Source of the DNA: Oscillospiraceae bacterium
GTDB lineage: Bacteria > Bacillota > Clostridia > Oscillospirales > Oscillospiraceae
DNA length: 10,106 bases
Assembly: GCA_029009035.1 (NCBI GenBank)
Contig: JAQXJQ010000112.1
Span: 1-10,106, forward strand
Direction of reading: 5' to 3'
Position numbers and translations under genes: made by a program. The notes under the pieces were generated by a model. It worked only from the letters and a program-made list of their open reading frames with translations, was not told where the DNA came from and searched no databases. Shown piece by piece: positions 1 through 6,682 of this stretch. The first letter of the stretch is position 1. Each line of letters starts with the position of its first letter.

Positions 1-123
1 GATGGCGCCGGCGCCTGCTCCGACTGCAGTTCCGATGGCAGCACCGATGGCAGCGCCCTTGTCACCGCCGATGGCGGCTCCTACACCGGCAGCGACGGCA
101 CCTCCGCCCCCAGCAAGCAGTAA
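1..123 (+). CDS. C-terminal end of an unidentified protein, Ser/Gly/Asp-rich tail (partial)
   Basis: The reading frame is open from the first base and stops at TAA 121-123, giving 40 residues of a gene that begins outside the window. The residues are mostly Asp, Gly, Ser, Thr and Ala with short DGS-type repeats, two Cys near the left edge and the end SAPSKQ. A 12-base unit is repeated in tandem at 34-45 and 46-57. About 85 percent of third codon positions are G or C, matching the other genes here, and a + strand terminator follows 17 bases after the stop. Both points favour this frame over the alternatives. Low-complexity tails like this are often flexible C-termini of membrane or envelope proteins, but no function can be assigned from the tail alone. 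Confidence 0.6.
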   Translation, partial: DGAGACSDCSSDGSTDGSALVTADGGSYTGSDGTSAPSKQ

Positions 124-140
124 TTTCTCAGTCTGTGATC

Positions 141-186
141 AAGAGGCTGTCTCACCCTTTGGTGGGGCAGCCTCTTTCTTTTTCTC
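141..186 (+). terminator. Rho-independent terminator of the left-edge gene
   Basis: The left arm at 141-156 pairs with 161-176 over 16 base pairs, including two G-T wobbles, around a CTTT loop at 157-160. The outer nine pairs (AAGAGGCTG with CAGCCTCTT) are perfect. The stem is followed by a T-rich run (174-185) interrupted by single C bases. The T run is on the + strand side only, so it ends transcription of the gene to its left and insulates the following unit. Confidence 0.9.
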
Positions 187-194
187 CAGAAATA

Positions 195-223
195 TTGCTA
201 TTTCTCTCAAAAAGTGGTATCCT
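195..223 (+). promoter_or_regulatory. Probable sigma-A promoter for the patB-trkA-trkH unit, extended -10
   Basis: TTGCTA at 195-200 (-35) is followed after 17 bases by TATCCT at 218-223 (-10). A TG pair at 215-216, one base before the -10 box, makes an extended -10 element that would compensate for its imperfect match. The site lies between the upstream terminator and the first gene of the next unit. A second AT-rich hexamer, TATTAT at 223-228, has no well-placed -35 box. Confidence 0.5.
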
Positions 224-242
224 ATTATATCATTACATAATG

Positions 243-260
243 AAGGAGTGTGCCCTTTTG
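243..260 (+). promoter_or_regulatory. Ribosome binding site that fixes a TTG start for the PLP enzyme gene
   Basis: AAGGAG at 243-248 lies nine bases before an in-frame TTG at 258-260. The only nearby ATG (240-242) overlaps the upstream edge of this site and has no Shine-Dalgarno sequence of its own. Starting at TTG also puts the conserved N-terminal part (FDRPVPARVG, then AAKWD) at the normal distance from the first residue for PatB/MalY proteins. Confidence 0.7.
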
Positions 261-1430
261 GCCTCACAATTTGACCGGCCCGTTCCTGCCCGCGTGGGCA
301 TGGAGGCGGCAAAATGGGATATGCTGGGCGACCGGCGCAAGGACGGCGTCGTCCCCCTCTCTGTGGCAGACATGGAATTCCGCTCCCCCGAGGCGATCAT
401 TACCGCCCTGGAGGAGACCGCCCGCTTTGGAATGTGGGGCTACACCGGCTGGGGCGACCGATACTACAACGCCATCCGCAGCTGGATGAAGCAGCGCCAC
501 AACTGGGAGGTGCAGCGGGAGTGGATCATCCGCGTCAACGGCGTGGTGCAGGGTCTGGGCGCCGCCATCCGCGCCTTCACCAGGCCCGGCGACTATGTGG
601 TCATCCAGCCGCCTGTCTACCCCCACTTCTTTGACTGCGTCACCGGAAATGACCGCCTGCTGGCGGAAAATCCCCTCATCCGCACCAAATCGGGCTATGA
701 GATCGATTTTGAGGACCTGGAGCGGCAGCTGAGCCGCCCCGAGGTCACCGCCATGATCCTCTGCTCCCCCCACAATCCCGTGGGCCGCGTGTGGACTGAG
801 AAGGAGCTGCGGCGGTTGGGCGATCTGTGCCTGAAGCACCGTGTGCTTGTGCTCAGCGACGAGATCCACAGCGATCTGGTGCAGCCCGGCCATCCCCACA
901 CCGTGTTCGCCTCTCTGGGCGAGGAACATGCCAAAAACTGTGTCATCGGCTCCGCCTGCAGCAAGACCTTCTCTCTGGCGGGCCTGTGCTGCGCCAATAT
1001 GATCGTCCCCGATCCGGAGAAGAAGGCACGCCTGGCGGCGGAGGTGGAGCGCTCCGGCTGCACCACCTTCTCCACCTTCGGCACCGTGGCCCTTGAGGTG
1101 GGCTATGAGCAGTGCGCCCCCTGGGTGGACGAGCTGATGGAATATGTCTACGGCAACTACGAATATCTCCGGGATTTTCTGGCAAAGCACTTCCCCGAGC
1201 TGTGGCTCTCCCCCCTGGAGGGCACCTATTTGGCGTGGATCGATTTTGCCCCGCTGGAGCCGGACGGAGAAAAGCGCGCCGCTTTTCTGGAGGAACAGGC
1301 CGGACTGTTCCTTACCCACGGCGCCGCTTTCGGCGCGCCTACCTTTGAGCGCGTGAATCTGGCCTGCACACGAACCGTGCTGGCCCAAGCCCTTGACCGG
1401 CTGCTGCTGGCTGCCGGCCGCTCCCGCTGA
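258..1430 (+). CDS. patB: PatB/MalY-type pyridoxal-phosphate C-S lyase or aminotransferase
   Basis: This 390-residue protein belongs to the fold type I PLP enzymes of the MalY/PatB subgroup, cytosolic enzymes that cleave C-S bonds in cystathionine or cysteine conjugates, or transaminate. Visible hallmarks are the N-terminal KWD and SVADMEF motifs, SPHNPVGR in the PLP-binding region, SDEIHSDL with the cofactor-contacting Asp201, and SACSKTFSLAGL with the Schiff-base Lys236. NLACTR near the end carries Arg372, expected to hold the substrate carboxylate. Length is normal for the family. The TTG start is chosen because AAGGAG lies nine bases upstream; an ATG at 240 would add six residues but lacks a binding site. 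It is the first gene after a promoter, and trkA follows 40 bases after its stop. Family assignment is firm. The exact substrate (cystathionine, cysteine or another amino acid) cannot be read from sequence, so the gene symbol is by family only. Confidence 0.88.
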   Translation: MASQFDRPVPARVGMEAAKWDMLGDRRKDGVVPLSVADMEFRSPEAIITALEETARFGMWGYTGWGDRYYNAIRSWMKQRHNWEVQREWIIRVNGVVQGLGAAIRAFTRPGDYVVIQPPVYPHFFDCVTGNDRLLAENPLIRTKSGYEIDFEDLERQLSRPEVTAMILCSPHNPVGRVWTEKELRRLGDLCLKHRVLVLSDEIHSDLVQPGHPHTVFASLGEEHAKNCVIGSACSKTFSLAGLCCANMIVPDPEKKARLAAEVERSGCTTFSTFGTVALEVGYEQCAPWVDELMEYVYGNYEYLRDFLAKHFPELWLSPLEGTYLAWIDFAPLEPDGEKRAAFLEEQAGLFLTHGAAFGAPTFERVNLACTRTVLAQALDRLLLAAGRSR

Positions 1431-1470
1431 GTTTCCCCCATGCTGAGTTTACAGGAAATGAGTTGATCGA

Positions 1471-2862
1471 ATGAATCTCATCATTGCCGGCGCAGGCAAG
1501 GTCGGTCTGAATGTGGCCAAGCATCTGGTGTCCGAGGGTCATAACGTCACCGTCATCGACACCAGACAGGACACCCTTGACCGTGTCTCCAATCAGCTGG
1601 ACGTCATGTGTGTCAAGGGCAACTGCGCCTCCCGCAACACCCTGCTGGAAGCCGGCGCCCAGGATGCCGACGCGGTCATCGCCGCCACCAGCTCCGACGA
1701 GATCAATCTGCTGTGCTGCCACTGCGCCCACCGCATCGGCGTCCCCTACTCCGTGGCCCGGGTGCGCAGCGCCGAATACGCCGACGATCTGGAAAATATG
1801 CGTGTGGACCTGGGCATTGACATGCTGGTCAACCCCGAATTGGCCACCGCTGTGGAGATCTCCCGCCTGCTGCGCTTTCCCAGCGCCGCCAACATCGACA
1901 CCTTTGCCCGGGGACAGGTGGAGATCGTGGCCTTCCACATTCAGGAAGGCGATTTTCTGGCCGGCCACACCCTGGCCGCCCTCACCCCCAAGATCCGTGA
2001 CCTCGCCATGCTCTTCTGCGCGGTGGAGCGGGAGGAGGAAGTGGTCATCCCCAACGGCGACTTCACCATGATGCAGGGGGACAAGGTCTATCTGGCGGGC
2101 ACCCCCTCCGGTATCAACCAATTCTTCAAGCTGCTGGGCCGCCAGAGCCACAAGGTGCGCTCCGCCTTCATCGTGGGCGGCGGACGCATCTCCTTCTACC
2201 TGGTGGGTATTCTGGAGCGGCTGGGCATCAACTGCAAGGTGGTGGAGAAAAACGAGCACCGCTGCCGCGAGCTGGCGGAGCTGTTTCCCCACAGCCTCAT
2301 CATCCACGGCGACGGCACCGATCCGGAGCTGCTGACCGAAGAGCGCATGGAGGCCAGCGACGCCTTTATCGCCCTCACCGACCGGGATGAGGACAACCTC
2401 ATCATCTCTCTGAGCGCCCATCAGTCCGGCATGACCAAGGTCATCGCCAAATCAAACCGCCAGAACTACGCCTCCATTGCCCGCTCCGCCGGGGTGGAGT
2501 CCGTGGTCTCTCCCAAGCTCACCACCGCTGACCAGATCCTGCGGATGGTGCGCGGTATCCAGAACTCCGAGGGCACGGGGATGACCTCCCTGTACCGCAT
2601 TGCCGACGGCAGAGCGGAGGCCATGGAGTTCCCCGTCACCTCCTCCACCCACAACACCGGCGTCCCTCTGAAAGCCCTGCGTTCCAAGCTGAAAAAGGGT
2701 ATTCTGATCGCCGTGATCGTGCGAAACCACCGGGTGATCATCCCCAACGGCTCCACCTGTCTGGAGGAGAATGACAGCGTTATCATCGTCTCCTGCGGCA
2801 GCGGCGTGACCGATCTGAATGACATTTTCACCGACAACTTTGGGATGAGGGGCTGGGCATGA
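1471..2862 (+). CDS. trkA: Trk system potassium uptake regulatory subunit TrkA
   Basis: This 463-residue cytoplasmic protein is the nucleotide-binding regulator that gates the TrkH channel, and its length is normal for TrkA. It shows the duplicated RCK arrangement: Rossmann domain 1 (about 1-125) with GAGKVG at 7-12 and acidic Asp30 at the end of the second strand, then a TrkA-C domain (about 140-225). Rossmann domain 2 (about 231-350) follows with GGGRIS at 236-241 and acidic Glu259, then a second TrkA-C domain up to the end. The third glycine of the second dinucleotide motif is replaced by Ser241, so that half may bind nucleotide differently. The start at 1471 is the only ATG placed to give a complete first beta strand. 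The ribosome binding site is weak (AGGA at 1453-1456, 14 bases away), so coupling to the upstream gene is likely. The stop overlaps the trkH start as ATGA, indicating translational coupling and roughly matched synthesis of the two subunits. Confidence 0.95.
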   Translation: MNLIIAGAGKVGLNVAKHLVSEGHNVTVIDTRQDTLDRVSNQLDVMCVKGNCASRNTLLEAGAQDADAVIAATSSDEINLLCCHCAHRIGVPYSVARVRSAEYADDLENMRVDLGIDMLVNPELATAVEISRLLRFPSAANIDTFARGQVEIVAFHIQEGDFLAGHTLAALTPKIRDLAMLFCAVEREEEVVIPNGDFTMMQGDKVYLAGTPSGINQFFKLLGRQSHKVRSAFIVGGGRISFYLVGILERLGINCKVVEKNEHRCRELAELFPHSLIIHGDGTDPELLTEERMEASDAFIALTDRDEDNLIISLSAHQSGMTKVIAKSNRQNYASIARSAGVESVVSPKLTTADQILRMVRGIQNSEGTGMTSLYRIADGRAEAMEFPVTSSTHNTGVPLKALRSKLKKGILIAVIVRNHRVIIPNGSTCLEENDSVIIVSCGSGVTDLNDIFTDNFGMRGWA

Positions 2863-4304
2863 ACTATAAAGTCGTTCTTCGGGTCACGGGCTTCTCCCTC
2901 TTTGTGGAGGCTGCCGCCATGCTCCTCCCCCTGATTGTGGCCCTCATCTACCGGGAGGACCCCCGTCCCTTCCTCTGGACCATTCTCGCCCTGGTGGCGG
3001 TGGCCGCGCTGCTCACCCTGCTCATCCGGGACAAGCGCAGCCGTTCCCTTCTTCCCCGGGACGGCTTTCTTACCGTGGGACTGATCTGGGCCCTTTTCAG
3101 CCTGTTCGGGGCCATTCCTTTCCGCATTTCCGGCCTGTTCGGGAACTATGTGGACTGCGTGTTTGAGACCGTGTCCGGCTTCACCACCACCGGCGCCTCC
3201 ATCCTCACCGCCATCGAGGGTCTTCCCTACGGCCTGCTGTTCTGGCGCTCCTTCACCCATTTTCTGGGCGGCATGGGCGTACTGGTGCTGGCTGCCGCTC
3301 TGTTTCCCTTCCTGGGGCTCAGCTCCAACTTCCTCATCCGGGCGGAAAGCCCCGGCCCGGTGAAGAGCAAGCTGGTGCCCCGGGCCTCCCACTCCTCCAA
3401 GATCCTCTACGGCATCTATATCGCCCTCACCGCCATTGAGACGGTGCTGCTGCGCATCGCGGGCCTTCCCTGGTACGACTCTGTGGTCCACGCCTTCGGC
3501 ACAGCCGGCACCGGCGGCTTCAGCATCCGGAACACCTCGGTGGGCGCATACGGAAACCCCGCGGTGGAGATCATCATCACCGTGTTCATGCTCCTGTTTT
3601 CCGTGAACTTCGCCATGTATTTTCTGCTGCTCACGGGCAGAGTGCGCCAGGTCCTGCGCAGCGACGAGCTCCGCTTCTTCCTGGGGATGGTGGCGGTCTC
3701 CATCACGGCCATCACCATCAACATCGCCCCCACCTTTGAGCGTCTGGGGGACGCTGTCCGGGCGGCAGCCTTTCAGGTGGCCACCATCGTGTCCACCACC
3801 GGCTTCTCCTCCGTGGACTTCAACCTGTGGCCGGAGTTCTCGCGGATGCTGCTGGTCATCCTCATGTTCATTGGCGCCTGTGCCGGTTCCACCGGCGGCG
3901 GCATCAAATGCTCCCGGGTGCTGGTGCTGCTGCGTTCGGCAAAGCGGGAGGTCAACTCCATCATCCACCCCCGCTCCGTGTCCGTGGTGCGGCTGGACGG
4001 AGAACCGCTGAGCGAGGCCACCGTGCGCACCACCCAGGGCTTTTTCATCCTCTATATGTTCATCATTTTCGGCGCGGCCCTGGTGGTCGGCCTGGACAAT
4101 TTCTCCTTCGGCACCACCCTCACCGCCGTCATCGCCTGTGTGAGCAACATTGGTCCCGGTCTGGAGGCCGTGGGCCCCATGGGAAATTTCGCGGGCTTCT
4201 CCATGCTCAGCAAGATCGTGCTCAGCCTGTGCATGGTGGTGGGGCGTCTGGAAATGTTCCCCATCCTTGTTCTCTTTAGCCGTAATGCATGGAAAAGGAC
4301 ATAA
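2859..4304 (+). CDS. trkH: Trk-type potassium transporter, pore-forming subunit TrkH
   Basis: This 481-residue integral membrane protein forms the K+ translocation pore in the cytoplasmic membrane and works with TrkA. It has the fourfold membrane-pore-membrane layout of the TrkH/KtrB superfamily, and all four selectivity-filter loops are recognisable. They are SGFTTTG (106-112), TAGTGGFS (215-222), STTGF (312-316) and NIGPG (430-434). The first, FTTTG-type loop and the NIGPG loop are typical of TrkH. The N-terminus is a hydrophobic helix pair of the kind that makes the protein longer than KtrB. The start codon overlaps the trkA stop by four bases. The last residues (Arg, Trp, Lys, Arg) follow a hydrophobic helix, giving a short basic cytoplasmic tail. 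Coupling to H+ or Na+ cannot be decided from sequence. Confidence 0.95.
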   Translation: MNYKVVLRVTGFSLFVEAAAMLLPLIVALIYREDPRPFLWTILALVAVAALLTLLIRDKRSRSLLPRDGFLTVGLIWALFSLFGAIPFRISGLFGNYVDCVFETVSGFTTTGASILTAIEGLPYGLLFWRSFTHFLGGMGVLVLAAALFPFLGLSSNFLIRAESPGPVKSKLVPRASHSSKILYGIYIALTAIETVLLRIAGLPWYDSVVHAFGTAGTGGFSIRNTSVGAYGNPAVEIIITVFMLLFSVNFAMYFLLLTGRVRQVLRSDELRFFLGMVAVSITAITINIAPTFERLGDAVRAAAFQVATIVSTTGFSSVDFNLWPEFSRMLLVILMFIGACAGSTGGGIKCSRVLVLLRSAKREVNSIIHPRSVSVVRLDGEPLSEATVRTTQGFFILYMFIIFGAALVVGLDNFSFGTTLTAVIACVSNIGPGLEAVGPMGNFAGFSMLSKIVLSLCMVVGRLEMFPILVLFSRNAWKRT

Positions 4305-4319
4305 GTTTTCGGTTTTTTT
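4292..4319 (+). terminator. Possible weak terminator at the end of trkH
   Basis: GAAAA at 4292-4296 can pair with TTTTC at 4306-4310 around a nine-base loop that contains the stop codon, and seven T follow at 4313-4319. The stem has only one G-C pair and would be unstable, so termination here would be partial at best. No better hairpin is visible before the next promoter. Confidence 0.22.
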
Positions 4320-4370
4320 GTGTGTTTTTTGAAATTTTCTCTTCGCAAACCATTTTATTGCCTTGCCTCC

Positions 4371-4399
4371 TTGAAAATTTTATGCAATTTGTGTAAAAT
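4371..4399 (+). promoter_or_regulatory. Strong sigma-A promoter for hppA
   Basis: TTGAAA at 4371-4376 and TAAAAT at 4394-4399 are separated by 17 bases, each one mismatch from consensus, in an A+T-rich 159-base gap unlike the surrounding GC-rich coding DNA. A perfect TATAAT at 4406-4411 lies just downstream but has at best a poor -35 box (ATGCAA, 4382-4387, 18-base spacing) and may be a second start. In the leader, GTTTGA (4414-4419) can pair with TCAAAC (4437-4442) across an A-rich loop, just before the AAGGAG ribosome binding site. This is only a six-pair stem. Confidence 0.7.
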
Positions 4400-4463
4400 A
4401 ACTAATATAATGTGTTTGAACGAGAAAACAGAAAAATCAAACTGAAAGAAGGAGTTACTCACA

Positions 4464-6560
4464 ATGGAAAAACTGTTCTTGTTGGGCCTGATCGGCGCTG
4501 CGCTGGCGCTGATTTTTGCCTGGCTCCAACGCCGCAAAGTCATGTCCTTCTCCGAGGGAACTGACACCATGAAGAAGATCGCAGCCTCGATCCGTGAGGG
4601 CGCCAACGCCTATCTGAAGCGCCAGTACACTACCGTGGCCATCGTCTTCGTCATCGTGTTCATCATCCTGCTGATCCTCGCCTTCGCGGGGATGCTCTCC
4701 AGGTTCACCCCCTTCGCCTTCCTCACCGGCGGTATCTTCTCCATGCTGGCCGGTCTGATCGGCATGAAGATCGCCACCAACTCCAACGCCCGTACCGCTC
4801 AGGCCGCCTCCGAGAGCCTGAACCGCGGTCTGCGCGTCGCCTTCTCCTCCGGCTCCGTCATGGGCTTCACCGTGGTGGGCCTGGGTATGCTGGACATCAC
4901 CCTGTGGTTCTGCGGTCTGCGCTTCCTGGCCGGCATCAGTGACCCCGTTGCTCTGGGCAATGTGATGGTCATGAACGGCATGGGTGCCTCCTTCATGGCT
5001 CTGTTTGCCCGTGTGGGCGGCGGTATTTACACCAAGGCCGCCGATGTGGGCGCCGACCTGGTGGGTAAGGTGGAGGCCGGCATCCCCGAGGACGACCCCC
5101 GCAACCCCGCCACCATCGCCGACAATGTGGGCGACAATGTGGGCGACGTGGCCGGTATGGGCGCTGACCTGTACGAGTCCTATGTCGGCTCCATCCTCGC
5201 CACCTTCGCGCTGGGTGCCTGCGCCGGCTACGGCTGGAGCGGTATGTTCCTTCCCCTGGCTCTGGCTGTGGTTGGCATCATCTGCTCCATCATCGGCTCC
5301 TTCTTCGTCAAGACCAAGGAGGACGCCACTCAGAAGTCCCTGCTGACCTCTCTGCGCACCGGCACCTATCTGGCCGCCATTCTGGCCGCCATCGCCGCCG
5401 CTCCCCTGACCTACGCCATTCTGGGCACTGCCAACAACTGCTGGGGTGTGTACATCTCCATTCTGTGCGGCCTGATCGGCGGCTGCGCCATCGGCTACTT
5501 CACCGAGTACTACACCTCCGACACCTACAAGCCCACCCAGAAGCTGGCTGCCGCCTCTGAGACCGGCTCCGCCACCATCATCATCGGCGGTATCTCCCTG
5601 GGTCTGCAGTCCACTCTGGCCTCCATCCTGATCGTGGCCGCCGCCGTGATCATCTCCTTCTTCGCCTCCAACGGCGGCGCCGACTTCAACCACGGCCTGT
5701 ACGGCATCGGCATCGCCTCCGTGGGTATGCTCTCCACGCTGGGCATCACTCTGGCCACCGACGCTTACGGCCCCGTGGCCGACAACGCCGGCGGTATCGC
5801 CGAGATGTCCGGTCTGCCCGAGGAAGTGCGTGACCGCACCGACGCTCTGGACTCTCTGGGCAACACCACCGCCGCCACCGGCAAGGGCTTCGCCATCGGC
5901 TCCGCTTCTCTGACCGCTCTGGCTCTGTTGGTCTCCTATGTGAACATCGCCAACGACAAGCTGGTCGCCATGGGCAAGGAAGCCATGAACCTTTCCATCA
6001 CCAATCCCACCGTTCTGGTCGGTATGTTCGTGGGCGCTATGCTCACCTTCGTGTTCGCCGCCCTCACCATGAGCGCCGTGCAGACCGCCGCCCAGTCCAT
6101 CGTGCAGGAGGTCCGCCGCCAGTTCCGTGAGATCGCGGGCATCATGGACGGCAAGGCCGATCCCGACTACGCCTCCTGCGTGTCCCTGTGCACCAAGGGC
6201 GCCCTCCACGAGATGGTGGCCCCCGCTCTGCTGGCCATCATCGTTCCCATCGTGGCCGGCATCATCCTCGGCCCCGCCGGCGTCGTGGGTCTGCTGGGCG
6301 GCGTGTCCGTCACCGGTTTTGCCATGGCCGTGTTCATGTCCAACTCCGGCGGCGCCTGGGATAACGCTAAGAAGTATATCGAGCGCGGCAACCACGGCGG
6401 CAAGGGCTCCGACTGCCACAAGGCTGCCGTTGTGGGTGATACCGTGGGCGATCCCTTCAAGGACACCTCCGGCCCCTCTCTGAACATTCTGATCAAGCTG
6501 TGCTCCACCGTTTCCATCGTGTTCTCCGGCCTGATCGTCGCCTTCAACCTGCTGGGCTGA
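4464..6560 (+). CDS. hppA: Membrane-bound K+-dependent pyrophosphatase, probably Na+-translocating
   Basis: This 698-residue polytopic membrane protein (about 16 helices expected for the family) hydrolyses pyrophosphate and uses the energy to pump cations outward. The active-site segments are intact: the KAADVGADLVGKVE region with Asp194, Asp198 and Lys202, then two DNVGD units (220-228) running into GADLYES. A third conserved block is NAGGIAEMSGLPEEVRDRTDALDSLGN, and the C-terminal block holds GDTVGDPFKDTSGP. The motif GNTTAATGKG has Ala470 where K+-independent enzymes carry Lys, which marks the K+-dependent class. Glu238 in DLYES sits in the position of the gate glutamate of Na+-pumping enzymes such as that of Thermotoga maritima, favouring Na+ over H+ transport. 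AAGGAG lies nine bases before the ATG. The gene has its own promoter and a strong terminator, so it is monocistronic. GGT, CGT and GCT codons seem commoner than in trkH, as expected for high expression (impression by eye). Confidence 0.96.
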   Translation: MEKLFLLGLIGAALALIFAWLQRRKVMSFSEGTDTMKKIAASIREGANAYLKRQYTTVAIVFVIVFIILLILAFAGMLSRFTPFAFLTGGIFSMLAGLIGMKIATNSNARTAQAASESLNRGLRVAFSSGSVMGFTVVGLGMLDITLWFCGLRFLAGISDPVALGNVMVMNGMGASFMALFARVGGGIYTKAADVGADLVGKVEAGIPEDDPRNPATIADNVGDNVGDVAGMGADLYESYVGSILATFALGACAGYGWSGMFLPLALAVVGIICSIIGSFFVKTKEDATQKSLLTSLRTGTYLAAILAAIAAAPLTYAILGTANNCWGVYISILCGLIGGCAIGYFTEYYTSDTYKPTQKLAAASETGSATIIIGGISLGLQSTLASILIVAAAVIISFFASNGGADFNHGLYGIGIASVGMLSTLGITLATDAYGPVADNAGGIAEMSGLPEEVRDRTDALDSLGNTTAATGKGFAIGSASLTALALLVSYVNIANDKLVAMGKEAMNLSITNPTVLVGMFVGAMLTFVFAALTMSAVQTAAQSIVQEVRRQFREIAGIMDGKADPDYASCVSLCTKGALHEMVAPALLAIIVPIVAGIILGPAGVVGLLGGVSVTGFAMAVFMSNSGGAWDNAKKYIERGNHGGKGSDCHKAAVVGDTVGDPFKDTSGPSLNILIKLCSTVSIVFSGLIVAFNLLG

Positions 6561-6577
6561 TCCACAGCGCAAAAACC

Positions 6578-6611
6578 AACTGCCGCAGACTTTGTCTGCG
6601 GCAGTTTTTTT
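6578..6611 (+). terminator. Rho-independent terminator of hppA
   Basis: AACTGCCGCAGAC (6578-6590) pairs perfectly over 13 bases with 6594-6606 around a TTT loop, and the T run extends to 6611. Five A bases before the stem give it partial bidirectional symmetry. It cleanly separates hppA from the next promoter, which starts about ten bases later. Confidence 0.97.
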
Positions 6612-6621
6612 CGTCAAAACC

Positions 6622-6650
6622 TTGTTTTTTCCTCCCCTGTTTGGTACACT
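6622..6650 (+). promoter_or_regulatory. Probable sigma-A promoter for the hydratase/ATP-grasp unit, extended -10
   Basis: TTGTTT at 6622-6627 and TACACT at 6645-6650 are 17 bases apart, with TG at 6642-6643 one base before the -10 box (extended -10). The predicted start near 6657 leaves a short leader to the ATG at 6683, with GGAGGG at 6671-6676 as ribosome binding site. The same extended -10 layout is seen upstream of patB. No operator-like inverted repeat is apparent. Confidence 0.6.
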
Positions 6651-6682
6651 AAAGCAAGTGTATTTCCATTGGAGGGATCTCA

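Noticed and set aside
1..138. Minus-strand glycine-zipper protein fragment
   Set aside because: The minus frame has no ATG, GTG or TTG between its TGA (139-141) and the left edge, so it could not start here. Roughly 13 of 33 codons end in A or T, unlike local genes, and the following hairpin terminates only + strand transcription.
135..257. N-terminal extension of the PLP enzyme from ATG 135 or ATG 240
   Set aside because: The extension from 135 would translate the terminator and the promoter. ATG 240 has no ribosome binding site, while TTG 258 has AAGGAG nine bases away.
2..274. Proline/alanine-rich + strand frame of 90 codons
   Set aside because: It runs straight through the terminator stem and into the next promoter and ribosome binding site, and its composition (repeated PMAAP) is that of an off-frame reading of GC-rich repeats.
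2466..3968. 500-codon minus-strand frame across the trkA-trkH junction
   Set aside because: Its composition is low-complexity Gly, His, Glu and Gln, and it overlaps two well-identified genes.
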